Shown here: piece after piece, positions 21,715-31,984 of the stretch | How positions within the stretch are numbered: the first letter of the stretch is position 1 | How the letters are laid out: each line of letters begins with the position of its first letter | Assembly: GCF_021462225.1 (NCBI RefSeq) | Contig: NC_061800.1 | Location: 7,075,814-7,139,813 of the forward strand | Reading direction: 5' to 3' | DNA length: 64,000 bases | DNA from: Girardinichthys multiradiatus | Lineage: Eukaryota; Chordata; Actinopteri; Cyprinodontiformes; Goodeidae | Program-made: the position numbers and the translations under genes | The notes under the pieces: generated by a model | The model's input: the letters and a program-made list of their open reading frames with translations, nothing else | Database searches by the model: none | What the model was told of the DNA's origin: nothing

Positions 21715-22329
21715 TCAGGTTAAGACCTCAAAGTTTAATATATTTTATTAGAATTTTGTGTGATACACTAAAGAATAGATGGTTTCCAAAAACATTTTTT
21801 ACAAATTAAGAATGATGAAGATGAATAGTGGGTGGTGCAATTTATTCAATATTTTTCAGAACCATCTTTCATTTACAGCAGAAAGGCAATTGAGGTTTTT
21901 CTCTATGATCTAGTTTTTCACATCCAGAGAGTGAACATGTAATTCTTCTTGGCTAAACAGCTCAAGCTCAGTCAAAGTGGATGGGAAGCATCTGTGAACA
22001 CAAGTTGTACAGTTTTTCCACAGATTTATGATTAGATTCAGGTCTGCACTTTGACTGGGCCACATGAATTTGCTTTTATCTTGCCCCCCATCAGTGTTGC
22101 TCTAGGTGTATTGTTAGGGTTGCTGTACTGCTCAAAGGTGAACCTCCTTCTCAGTCTCAAATCTGTAGAAGCCTCAAACAGAATTTATTCCAGGACTTTC
22201 TGTATTTGACTCTATCCATCATTCATGCCTGACCTGTCTTTACTGAAGAAAAGGACCCCCACAGCATGACGCTGCCATCACAGTGTTTCACAGTTGAGAA
22301 GGGGTGTTCATGATGTAGTGTTAAATCTC

Positions 22330-22840
22330 TCAATTCAATTCAAATTCATTTCAATTCAGTTTTATTTATATAGCACCAATTCACAACACATGTCGTCTCA
22401 AGGCACTTCACAAAGTCAATTCAATTGAATCATACAGATTTCAAGTCAGGTTCATATATTCCAATTAATCCCAACTATCAAACAGTGCAGTCAGATTCAG
22501 TTATTTATTCAAATTGGTTAAAAAGTTTTTCTATCTAAGGAAACCCAGCAGATTGCATCGAGTCAGTGACTTGTAGCAGCCACTCCCCCTGGATGATCAC
22601 GTAGAGACAGTGGACAGTCACTGGCATTGAGTTTGCAGCAATCCCTCATACTGAACATGCATGTAGCGACAGGAAGATACCTGCAGCAGAAACAGGCTCA
22701 GTGTGAGCGACCATCTGCCATGACCATCTGGAGGTTTGAGAGAACAGAGACAAAAAAAGAACATAGGAGCACTGCGAATTGGCTTTGCAGCAATCCCTCT
22801 TACTGAGCATGCATGTGGCGACAGTCGACACACAGTGTTT
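22330..22840 (-). mobile_element. L2-type LINE 3' tail inserted in the Tc1 remnant
   Basis: Begins with the AATTCAATTCAAATTC tail and TTTATATAGCACCAATTCAC, then the same 3' UTR as 13060-13960, with a short internal duplication (GCAATCCCTC block at about 22640 and again at 22790). 5'-truncated and non-coding. Confidence 0.75.
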
Positions 22841-23235
22841 GGCATGCAGAGCAAAAAGTTCAATTTCGGTCTCAAATGTCTTTCTTTCAGTAATTGCTTT
22901 CTTTTTGCTGCTATTCCATTTAGTTGTTAACTGTGTGACCCACAGTTGTCCCATCAATAGATCTTCCACCTGAGCTGTGGTTCCTCCAGAGCTACCATAG
23001 ACTTCTTGGCTACTTCTAGGATGAATACTTTTCCAGCTCCTCACTTTAGATCAGGGGTTGCGCTAAGCAAGTATTTTCCGTTTTTGATAGTTTTTTTTAA
23101 ACGGTGACGGAAAAATTGGAAGGCCATCAGTCATTTTGACAGATTGTTATTTACATGGCCGACCACTTCGTGGTGAATTAGCATATTAATTAATTATTTG
23201 CTCCCGCGGGGGACACTGAGGCAGAGTGCTTGTCA

Positions 23236-23852
23236 GTGTTACACCATTTTCTGTGACCACCATATGTTGTGACCATAGGAAGCGCTGTTGCATTTTTAAA
23301 CTGTATCTTGGCCTCAAAGAAGAGTATTCTACGCAAAATGCGTAAGCTTGGCCAAAGAGAGTGGGGCAAACTAACGCAAATAAAAATCTGAGCAAGCCCA
23401 CTTGTTTTTTGAAAAGGCGACTTGTGTAGAAAATTCTAAACTCCACTCTCACACGATAAGAGAGCAAAAAGGACCAGTGCACATCCACATTAGTATTATT
23501 ATTGTTATTATTAAAATGTATTAGTATAGTTGTTTTGTGTTGACACGTTGTTTGCTTTTGTTTACTCTGACATAATAGGTAACATTAAATATAGAGGGCC
23601 AGATAATGTGACAGCTGTTACCATATATTGTGACCGCAACTTATAGCAAAAGACTAAATAATTTAACCAAACTGTTTCTGGTGGCTCTTTACCTAATATG
23701 ATTAATAAAAAGTAACATTTGACCACAAACATCCTGATTATTATTGAATAATATATACACAGTCACAATATATGTTAAGAGCTGTCATATTCTGTGACCG
23801 TGTATATTTCTTTGAGGCCAAGATACGGTGGTCACACAATATGGTGTAACAC
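23236..23852. repeat. Foldback element with GTGTTACACCAT termini
   Basis: The left arm GTGTTACACCAT...TGTGACCAC (23236-23260) is inverted at 23828-23852. A second arm block, GTATCTTGGCCTCAAAGAA (about 23304-23322), is inverted at 23812-23830. A further inverted pair around GACAGCT...ACATATATTGTGAC lies inside. The left arm has about 40 extra bases between the two blocks. Non-coding; a MITE-like foldback nested in the hAT is the simplest reading. Confidence 0.65.
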
Positions 23853-23910
23853 ATGATCAGGAAACCCCTTGTTTGCAGAGTCTCGCTGACTTCTGATCAC
23901 ATCAATTGGA

Positions 23911-24058
23911 GAAATGTTCCCTAATGTCAAAACTTTGGCTGAAGTGGCGCTTGTAAGTCTAGACTCTAGTGTGACGGCAGAGTGCAGATTCAGCCTCCAC
24001 AACAACATCCACATTAAGTCGGCCATCCTTGGCAAAAGTACAAACCTCATACCTGTAT
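23911..24058 (+). pseudogene. hAT transposase C-terminal dimerisation remnant
   Basis: The frame starting at 23911 reads EMFPNVKTLAEVALVSLDSS, then VTAECRFSLHNNIHIKSAIL. This follows the hAT C-terminal pattern (FPN..LA..AL..P.S....ER.FS..N.IK...), with the usual Glu-Arg pair changed to Glu-Cys-Arg. No catalytic domain is seen upstream. It is a relic inside the element at 23052-24440. Confidence 0.65.
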
Positions 24059-24960
24059 AGCCTCTGCAGCAATCCCACTTGAGACATTTGATTTACGCAC
24101 AAGCGGCTGCGAATTTAAGGTCCATGTGGACCAAAAGGAAGTTGTAAGAAGTTGTTCATGTCACAGCAGGTGATCTGTTCATATTTTAAGTGCAGTCGTC
24201 TAATTTGATTATTTATATGTAGTTACTGGGACCACGGTCAGTGTTTTTTGTCACTGCGGAGAAAAGTTACATGTATTCATCTGGTTGATGAGGATCGTCT
24301 GTACAGCTTGTTCATACTGAATATTAATTAAATGAATAATCACTTTAAAAAAAGTGACAAGTAAAAATAGATTATGATGGGATTTTTTTTACTCTGTCAG
24401 TCAAAATGATGGACGACGAAAAAGTCTAGCGCCACCATTGCTTTAGATAGACGCCCATGTCTTCGTAGATTTACTGTGGTGCTATACTCTTTCCATTTTC
24501 AGATGATGGATTGAACAGTGTTCAGCGAGATGTTTAACGATGGTTTTATAGACGGCCTTCCTTGGTGTTTATGATGCTCGGTTTGTTCGCTAATAATCTC
24601 TAACAAACCTCTGCGACCTTCACAGAACAGCTGGACCTATGCTGAGAGTATATTACATACAGGTGGACACTGTTTAATAATTAGGCAACTTCTGCAGGCA
24701 ACACGTTCTCCTGTATTGTAGTTAGGGGTATCAAAGTTAAGGGTGGAGGGGGTGATTAGAAATGCACACCACGCATTTCAGATTTTTATTTATACAAAAA
24801 CATTTATCCTTCCTTTCACTTCACAATTATGCAGTACGTTTTGTTGGTTGGTCACATCAAGTCCAAATACTGCGGTTTGTGGTTATAATGTGAAGAAAGT
24901 GTAGAAAAGCTTAAGGAGTGTTAAGACTTTGCGAGCCATTGTGTCTTTTCCTTAATAGTT

Positions 24961-25828
24961 GCTGTTGCATTTTGTTGTGAGAAAGCTTTAAAAAGTGACG
25001 TTAATTTTAACTTTGCTCCCGAATTGTCCACAATGTCTAAGTAGAATGATGTAGTCATGTTTGTGGCCAAAATAACACATTCAATCTTTGTGTTGTTTTA
25101 AGTTCAGTGCATGTTTTTCCATTTCCTCTGCGAATGTCTCTCAGTTTAGTTTGTAATTAAGGCCTATGTAAAGAAAAGCCAACCACTTTTTCAGTGCCAG
25201 AAAAAGCTTGGTGCAATGCTGGATTTAAAGAAACCAGACACATAATGTTCTCCTAATCACACTACCCTCTATCCACATCCAGTCTAAATGTCCCAACTGA
25301 TCTACTTTTATGCACCGGGTCAGATGTTTTCTCCTCCGTCTTCCTCAAAACCACCAGCAGGGAGATAAAGAAGGCAGTTGTTTATTTACAACATTTTGTG
25401 GGCACGGAGCAAGCTTACAGCAACATGCCACAAAAACAATGATGCTACACAGTTTGTGGCATGAGAGCACAACACACTGAGAGAGGGCAACACAACTATA
25501 AATAAAGCAAAACAAACATTTAAATAGCATTAAAGAAAAAATAACCAACTCACACATTCAAGAACAGAAGAAGATAAACACAAGAAATACCTACCAAACT
25601 GAATAAATCAATGAATCAATACACCTATAGATAGCCAGCTTAATAAATAGGTACAGACGCAAATAAAAAATTTTTGAGCAAAAATGCAAAACTTAATAAG
25701 ACAAAAACCAAAAATACTTTTAGAAGACACAAAATACACTTTATAATATAAAAAGTCAACATAAAGTTACATAATAAATACAGTAAACAGTCCAGAAAGA
25801 ATAAAGCATTTCACCAATCTAAGAGAGC
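24961..25828. other. Intergenic, no recognised feature
   Basis: AT-rich sequence between the composite Tc1 and the L2 element. Short open frames show no recognisable protein. Confidence 0.4.
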
Positions 25829-25831
25829 AAG

Positions 25832-26840
25832 AGGTTTAAATCTTATCTGTCTGACAGATTCCAGTTTGTTCATGTAAATGATAAATCATCTTTAAACTCC
25901 AGGGTTAATTGTGGAGTACCACAGGGTTCAGTACTTGGGCCAATTCTCTTTACTATATGCTTCCAATAGGTACAATTATCAGGCAGCATAGAATAAATTT
26001 TCACTGTTACGCTGATGATACTCAGCTTTACTTATCCATAAATCCTGATGAGCCCAACCAGTTAGATATACTACAAGCATGTCTTCAAGACATAAAAACT
26101 TGGATGACTTTAAATTTTCTGCTTCTAAATTCAGACAAGACAGAAGTTGTCGTCTTTGGACTGGAGTCTTTAAAAAAGAAACTGCTTAGTCAATCTCTTA
26201 ACCTGGATGGCATTAAATTGACCTCCGATAATAAAGTAAAAAACCTTGGTGTTACTTTTGACCAGGACATGTCATTTAAATCCCATATTAAACAGGTTTC
26301 TAGAATTTCCTTCTTTCATCTCCGGAACATTGCCAAAATTAGAAATATCCTATCCAGGAGTGACGCTGAAAAACTAGTCCATGCATTTGTTACTTCAAGG
26401 CTGGACTATTGTAATATCAGGATGTCCACAAAATGCAGTTAAAAGCCTTCAGCTGATTCAAAATGCTGCAGCAAGAGTTCTGATGAAAAATTAAAGAGAT
26501 ATCATATTTCTCCTACTTTAGCTTCCATTTATTGGCTCCCTGTTAAATCCAGAATAGAATTTAAAATTCTCCTCCTCACATCTAAAGCCCTTAATGATCT
26601 AGCTCCATCATACATAAGAGATCTGATTGTTCCTTACGTTCCTAACAGAGCACTTGGTTCTCAGACTGCAGGTTTACTGGTGGTTCCTAGAGTCTCTAGA
26701 AGTAGAATGGGAGGCAGATCCTTTAGTTATCAGGCTCCTCTCCTGTGGAACCAGCTCCCAGTTTTAGTCCGTGAGGCAGACACCCTGTCTACTTTTAAGG
26801 CTAGGATTAAAACTTTCCTTTTTGATAAAGCTTATAGTTA
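25832..26840 (+). pseudogene. L2-type reverse transcriptase, 3' part, frameshifted
   Basis: The longest open piece (25909-26442) contains HCYADDTQLYLSINPDEPNQ, the reverse-transcriptase active-site block with the paired Asp, then LNFLLLNSDKTEVVVFG and FFHLRNIAKIRN...DAEKLVHAFVTSRLDYCN. Upstream, [13 protein letters not shown] is readable in another frame (25912-25950), so a frameshift lies near 25955. A second frameshift after LDYCN (26414) separates the NAVKSLQLIQNAAARVL segment. The N-terminal endonuclease and early RT blocks are missing. Confidence 0.8.
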
Positions 26841-27989
26841 GAGTGGCTTAGGTTATCCTGAGCTATCTTCCTTATTTTTTGCCTCCGTCTTCCTCCCTCC
26901 CTGTTGGACGGAGTAAGGGGGAGTCAGGTTTAGCCTAAACCAGCTCAGTTATGGTTGAGGTGCAAACACACCCTCCATTTCTGCTAACTGTATGACACAT
27001 TCTCTTTTCCAATGGTTATGGTCAATCTGACAGAGAGAGGTATCCCAATTGTTGTGGTTTTTAGTTTAACAATGGCCATCAGTGGGCTCTAGATGGACAA
27101 ACTGTCTACTTTTAAGGCTAGGCTTAAAACTTTTCTTTTTGATAAAGCTTATAGTTAGAGTGGCTTAGGTTATGCTGAGCTATCTCTGTAGTTATGCTGC
27201 TATAAGCTTAGGCTGCTGGAGGACATAATGACCACTTTCACCCTTTGCGCTACATTCTCACACTACTCTCTAATTCTGCATTATTTGCTGTTATTTCAGC
27301 TTTTAACTTTATGTTCTCCCTCTTTTCTCTTCCTAGAAGCTACACCTGGCCTGTCTCTGTGTCTACCTGTGACACCTTTCTGGAGAGGGGCATCGTCAGA
27401 GCTTCTGCTGGCAACAACTTAATGCTCACCCTCTACTGATGACCCACATGGCCCTGTCTTTGAGTGTTTAACCCTTTCTCTCTCCTAGACATGGCAATTG
27501 ACTGAGCTTTTACTGTGACTAACTCTATGTGCTTTCTTTCAAACTCTAACCTTGAAAACTGGCTCAGAATTGATCTGTTCTTTCTTTCTAGGTGAAATGA
27601 CTAAAGGAGCTACATCCACTAACATTTACTTTCCCTTCCCATAGAAAGGACTCCTAAATCAGTGCTTCTGTGTTCTCTTTGTGTCTCTGCTCTGTTCTCT
27701 CAAATCCCCAGTCGGTCGTGGCAGATGGCCGCTCACACTGAGCCTGGTTCTGCTGGAGTTTTTCCTCTCCACTGTCGCTACATGCATGCTCAGTATGAGA
27801 GATTGCTGCAAAGTCAACGCCACTGACTGTCCACTGTCGCTACATGCTCATCCAGGAGGAGTGAATGCTGCAAGTCTCTGACTGGATGCAATCTGCTGGG
27901 TTTCCTTAGACAGAAAAACTTTTTATCCAATTTGAATAAATAACTGAATCTGACTGCATTGTTCAATGGTTACAAATAATTGGAATGTA

Positions 27990-29575
27990 CAGGTCCTTCT
28001 CAAAATATTAGCATATTGTGATAAAGTTCATTATTTTCCATAATGTCATGATCAAAATGTAACATTCATATATTTTAGATTCATTGCACACTAACTGAAA
28101 TATTCCAGGTCTTTTATTGTCTTAATACGGATGATTTTGGCATACAGCTCACGAAAACCCAAAATTCCTATCTCACAAAATTAGCATATTTCATCCGACC
28201 AATAAAAGAAAAGTGTTTTTAATACAAAAAACGTCAACCTTCAAATAATCATGTACAGTTATGCACTCAATACTTAGTCGGGAATCCTTTTGCAGAAATG
28301 ACTGCTTCAATGCAGCGTGGCATGGAGGCAATCAGCCTGTGGCACTGCTGAGGTCTTATGGAGCCCCAGGATGCTTCGATAGCGGCCTTTAGCTCATCCA
28401 GAGTGTTGGGTCTTGAGTCTCTCAACGTTCTCTTCGCAATATCCCACAGATTCTCTATGGGATTCAGGTCAGAAGAGTTGGCAGGCCAATTGAGCACAGT
28501 GATACCACGGTCAGTAAACCATTTACCAGTGGTTTTGGCACTGTGAGCAGGTGCCAGGTCGTGCTGAAAAATGAAATCTTCATCTCCATAAAGCTTTTCA
28601 GCAGATGGAAGCATGAAGTGCTCCAAAATCTCCTGATAGCTAGCTGCATTGACCCTGCCCTTGATAAAACACAGTGGACCAACACCAGCAGCTGACATGG
28701 CACCCCAGACCATCACTGACTGTGGGTACTTGACACTGGACTTCTGGCATTTTGGCATTTCCTTCTCCCCAGTCTTCCTCCAGACTCTGGCACCTTGATT
28801 TCCGAATGACATGCAGAATTTGCTTTCATCCGAAAAAAGTACTTTGGACGACTGAGCAACAGTCCAGTGCTGCTTCTCTGTAGCCCAGGTCAGGCGCTTC
28901 TGCCGCTGTTTCTGGTTAAAAAGTGGCTTGACCTGGGGAATGCGGCACCTGTAGCCCATTTCCTGCACACGCCTGTGCACGGTGGCTCTGGATGTTTCTA
29001 CTTCAGATTCAGTCCACTGCTTCCACGGGTCCCCCAAGGTCTTCCTCAGGGTCCGGTCACCTCTTCTCGTTGTGCAGCGTTTTCTGCCACACTTTTTCCT
29101 TCCCACAGACTTCCCACTGAGGTGCCTTGATACAGCACTCTGGGAACAGCCTATTCGTTCAGAAACTTCTTTCTGTGTCTTACCCTCTTGCTTGAGGGTG
29201 TCAATAGTGGCCTTCTGGACAGCAGTCAGGTCGGCAGTCTTACCCATGATTGGGGTTTTGAGTGATGAACCAGGCTGGGAGTTTTAAAGGCCTCAGGAAT
29301 CTTTTGCAGGTGTTTAGAGTTAACTCGTTGATTCAGATGATTAGGTTCATAGCTCGTTTAGAGACCCTTTTAATGATATGCTAATTTTGTGAGATAGGAA
29401 TTTTGGGTTTTCATGAGCTGTATGCCAAAATCATCCGTATTAAGACAATAAAAGACCTGAAATAGTTCAGTTAGTGTGCAATGAATCTAAAATATATGAA
29501 TGTTAAATTTTCATCATGACATTATGGAAAATAATGAACTTTATCACAATATGCTAATATTTTGAGAAGGACCTG
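27990..29575 (-). mobile_element. Tc1 family A, copy 1 (full length, open transposase frame)
   Basis: 1586 bp, flanked by TA (27988-27989, 29576-29577). The ends are CAGGTCCTTCTC and its inverse, with nearly identical terminal inverted repeats of about 200 bp (27990-28189, 29376-29575). It carries an uninterrupted transposase gene on the minus strand. It sits inside the 3' end of an L2 element, so it is younger than that LINE. Of the four family-A copies it is the best preserved. Confidence 0.92.
28267..29247 (-). CDS. Tc1 transposase, DD34E type, open frame with an 8-residue deletion
   Basis: 326 residues. The N-terminal paired-like DNA-binding half starts MGKTADLTAVQKATIDTLKQ and has the first helix-turn-helix (ERIGCSQSAVSRHLSGK, about 31-48), a basic GRKKCGRKR segment and the second helix-turn-helix (TSRATVHRRVQEMGY). 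The catalytic half retains Asp in LFSDESKF, Asp in FQHDLAPAH and Glu in LNPIENLW, the DD34E triad of Tc1 transposases, which excise and insert at TA. Compared with the copies at 33957, 43030 and 47178 it lacks IVEKGRFQ before TLGD (24 nt, in frame), which removes part of the second DNA-binding subdomain. A functional enzyme is therefore uncertain. The start codon is shared by all four copies. Confidence 0.85.
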   Translation of the reverse strand: MGKTADLTAVQKATIDTLKQEGKTQKEVSERIGCSQSAVSRHLSGKSVGRKKCGRKRCTTRRGDRTLRKTLGDPWKQWTESEVETSRATVHRRVQEMGYRCRIPQVKPLFNQKQRQKRLTWATEKQHWTVAQSSKVLFSDESKFCMSFGNQGARVWRKTGEKEMPKCQKSSVKYPQSVMVWGAMSAAGVGPLCFIKGRVNAASYQEILEHFMLPSAEKLYGDEDFIFQHDLAPAHSAKTTGKWFTDRGITVLNWPANSSDLNPIENLWDIAKRTLRDSRPNTLDELKAAIEASWGSIRPQQCHRLIASMPRCIEAVISAKGFPTKY

Positions 29576-29627
29576 TATAAATAAACTGAATTGAATTGAA
29601 AATCCAACATGAAGATTAGGAATCAAT

Positions 29628-29656
29628 AATACATTGATTGATTGATTGATTGATTG
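29628..29656. repeat. (GATT)n-type microsatellite
   Basis: ATTGATTGATTGATTGATTG-type tetranucleotide run just after the L2 tail. Simple repeat, no coding role. Confidence 0.8.
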
Positions 29657-29689
29657 AGTAACAACTTAATTCCTTAGAGGAAAGTCATC

Positions 29690-30090
29690 TCCTCTAAGTC
29701 TGAGACTATGATTCTCAACTGTAAAAAAGTGGACTGCTCCACCTGGGTCAGGGGTCAGTCTTTGCCCCCAATAGGAGGAGCTCAAGTGTCCTGTAGTCTT
29801 GTCCATGAGTGACAGTAGGATGGAGATTGAGATGGATTATCAGATTAGAACCTCATCTACAGTAATGCAGACATCGCCTCTCTCTCAATTATGGTGATGA
29901 GATATGGATCATGAATGATGCCAGATACAAGCAGCTAAAATGAGCTTCCTAGTGTGGTTGGAGTTCACCTTAGAGGTAGGATGAGTAGCTCGGTCTTCAG
30001 GGGAAAGCTGGAAGTAAAGCTTTAGCTAAGCTGCATCAAAAGGACTCAGTTGAGGAAGGAGGATGGATGGATGGATGGATGGATGGATAT
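29690..30090 (+). mobile_element. RTE/Rex-like LINE 3' end with (GGAT)n tail
   Basis: Plus-strand counterpart of 8410-8990: TCTACAGTAATGCAGACATC, GGATCATGAATGATGCCAGA, ACAAGCAGCTAAAATGAGCT, TAGGATGAGTAGCTCGGTCT and AGGACTCAGTTGAGGAAGG. It ends in a GGAT tandem run (30061-30087), the usual short tandem tail of this LINE group. Frame destroyed by substitutions and deletions. Confidence 0.7.
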
Positions 30091-31984
30091 AAAGAGAGTA
30101 GAGCCACTCCAGCGCAGAGAGCAGGTGTTCATGTGACCTGTAGATATGGGTCCAAATTGTGAGGAAAGCATGCGTAATCCTCCATGTGACAGCTTTGACT
30201 CAGCCAAGTAAGGTCAGAAATTTGTTTTATTTCACTTACACAGAACACTGGTGTTTGCCTACGTGCTTTTCAAAATATCCTCACAGATCCCCATGATTTA
30301 CTCACACCCGGTGTACAGGGAATCACTACATTCCTCTAACCAGCACCCTCAAATCATTCCCAGGCCTGCTAAGTCATGTGTTCTATTTCCATCAAGATGG
30401 TTGTTTGTTACAAGTCATAGTGGAAAGTAAAGCATGTCAAACATATGTTGTATATCCCCCTTTGTAACACAGAGCTTTTTTATAATTTTTCTGATGACTT
30501 TAACTCAGCAGATCAGGCATTTCATGACATTTTCATGAGCTCCTGCAAGATCTTGCTCCTGCTGTTACCTCCTCATTTGAAATCTAATATCTCTACAGAG
30601 TCCCATGAGAGGATCTCTGCCATCTGGGCCTCACATGTTCTGTTCAAAGTCTTATTTTGGGGAGTGGTTCATGTCTGAAACTTCACGTGCATCTTGAGGT
30701 CTCTGAGATTTAGAGCTCGACTGCTCCTGATCATTCCCATGTGCGCCATAAAAACAGTAAGCAGTGTGTGGATTACTGGCAGCTTGCTACATCTGTAGTT
30801 TAAAGACAGATGGTTAAGTGGACGGAGACACACCTCAGAGTTTCCTCTGACCTCTAGTTCAACAATATGTGCAGCTGGAATTAACCTTTATAGAAACATT
30901 CACTTCAGGTGATACTTAAACAAACATCCTCACCACCCTCTGCACCGTGCAGCAGTCTGGTGACAATACTAGTCTTAGCCCACACAAACATCCTGACCCC
31001 AGTTAGATTTTTGTTGACACCGCTCATCTGCGTCCAGGTCTGTGTTCGTAAACAAGACAACCTTTCACCTTGCTTGTTGGCCTTTGAGCTAGCTTTTCCT
31101 TTTTATTAGTCATTCTTCAAGTCAGAGAGGGGAACATTTTACAGGTTCCACCCATACACAGAACACACAGCTATGTACAGACTCCATAAAACTCAATTCC
31201 ACTGGAAGTGGGGAAATTATGGAGGCTGAGCAACGAGAGCAGGATATTTACAATCGATTAAAAGCTATGAGAGGAAATATTTCTGCCGAGAAAAAAAGCT
31301 GCAGAAGCTGAATACAAGTGGTTCTCGTATGGTACTAGTTAGTGGGGCACAGCAGGAGAGAAACTGAAACCGAGCAGCTTCAGAGCAGCTGTTTCATGTG
31401 TGTGTCAGATGTATGTTTGCGTTTTCATCAGTGTGTTATAGGTGTGCACCTTAATCTACGCCACAGCTACACAATAGAGAGTCCATCCACCTCTCCTGTA
31501 TACAGCTTGTGCAAATGTAGCAGAACAAGGAACCAGAGGAGATCCAAGGTTTTTTTTTTCAGAGCTTCCTTAACTTTTTTAGGGTAAGCTAATTAAGAGA
31601 GCGAAACTATGGTGTCCCTGAGGTGCCAATCATAACAATGCCAGCTATAGACATTGACCTATTTTTTTTCTCTTGGTAGTTTGATGTTTTGATGAAAAAT
31701 GAGGATTAAAACTGTAAAATGACATGTATAATTTAATTTAATTGTACGTTTTCCTGATTGATTGTGATCTGTTTGGACCTTATGGTTCTTAAGAAGCATA
31801 CAAGACTATGACCTCTGATCAAACCAACTCTGAGCGACCTCCTGTTGGTATGTTACTTATTAGAATCACATATTCTGATTTCCTTCCAGTAGACTTGAAT
31901 ATACAAAAATATTTGAAATCATCACATTTTAAAGCAGGTACAAAACAAGATGTTTTATACTCAAGGCGAGTGCAATTCTAAACA
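30091..31984. other. Intergenic, no recognised feature
   Basis: Unique-looking sequence with short open frames on both strands, none with a recognisable domain. A T10 run at 31550-31559. I cannot assign a function. Confidence 0.35.

Larger units (their letters stand above)
23052..24440 (+). mobile_element. hAT element, decayed, with 8-bp target duplication
   Basis: Bounded by perfect 8-bp direct repeats CTTTAGAT (23044-23051 and 24441-24448). The ends are short imperfect inverted repeats, CAGGGGTTGCGCTA and (reverse) CAATGGTGGCGCTA. Length 1389 bp. An 8-bp duplication and a C-terminal dimerisation-like remnant (23911-24050) place it in the hAT superfamily. Most of the transposase is absent, and a 617-bp foldback repeat occupies the interior. 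Confidence 0.8.
21715..24960 (-). mobile_element. Composite decayed Tc1-like transposon with nested insertions
   Basis: Three pieces of one old Tc1 copy, 21715-22330, about 22840-23051 and 24441-24960, are collinear on the minus strand once the L2 tail and hAT element are removed. Signatures include CACAGCATGACGCTGCCATC (22260s, reverse of the DGSIM-like block), AAAAAGTTCAATTTCGGTCT (22854-22873), CACCTGAGCTGTGGTTCCTC (22968-22987) and TCTAACAAACCTCTGCG (24598). No usable transposase remains. Confidence 0.65.
25829..29606 (+). mobile_element. 5'-truncated L2-clade LINE, interrupted by a Tc1
   Basis: Starts abruptly within the reverse transcriptase (equivalent to [14 protein letters not shown]), continues through the YADD catalytic block and the C-terminal region to about 26840, then a long 3' UTR (26840-27987). 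After a Tc1 at 27990-29575 it resumes with the TAAATAAACTGAATTGAATT tail (29578-29600). Compared with the copy at 13060, about 60 bases just before the tail are missing at the Tc1 junction. Dead on arrival because of 5' truncation. Confidence 0.85.

Noticed and set aside
29628..30090. GATT and GGAT arrays considered as a CRISPR-like or satellite array
   Set aside because: They are simple tetranucleotide runs; the GGAT run is the expected tail of the RTE/Rex-like LINE. There are no spacers.
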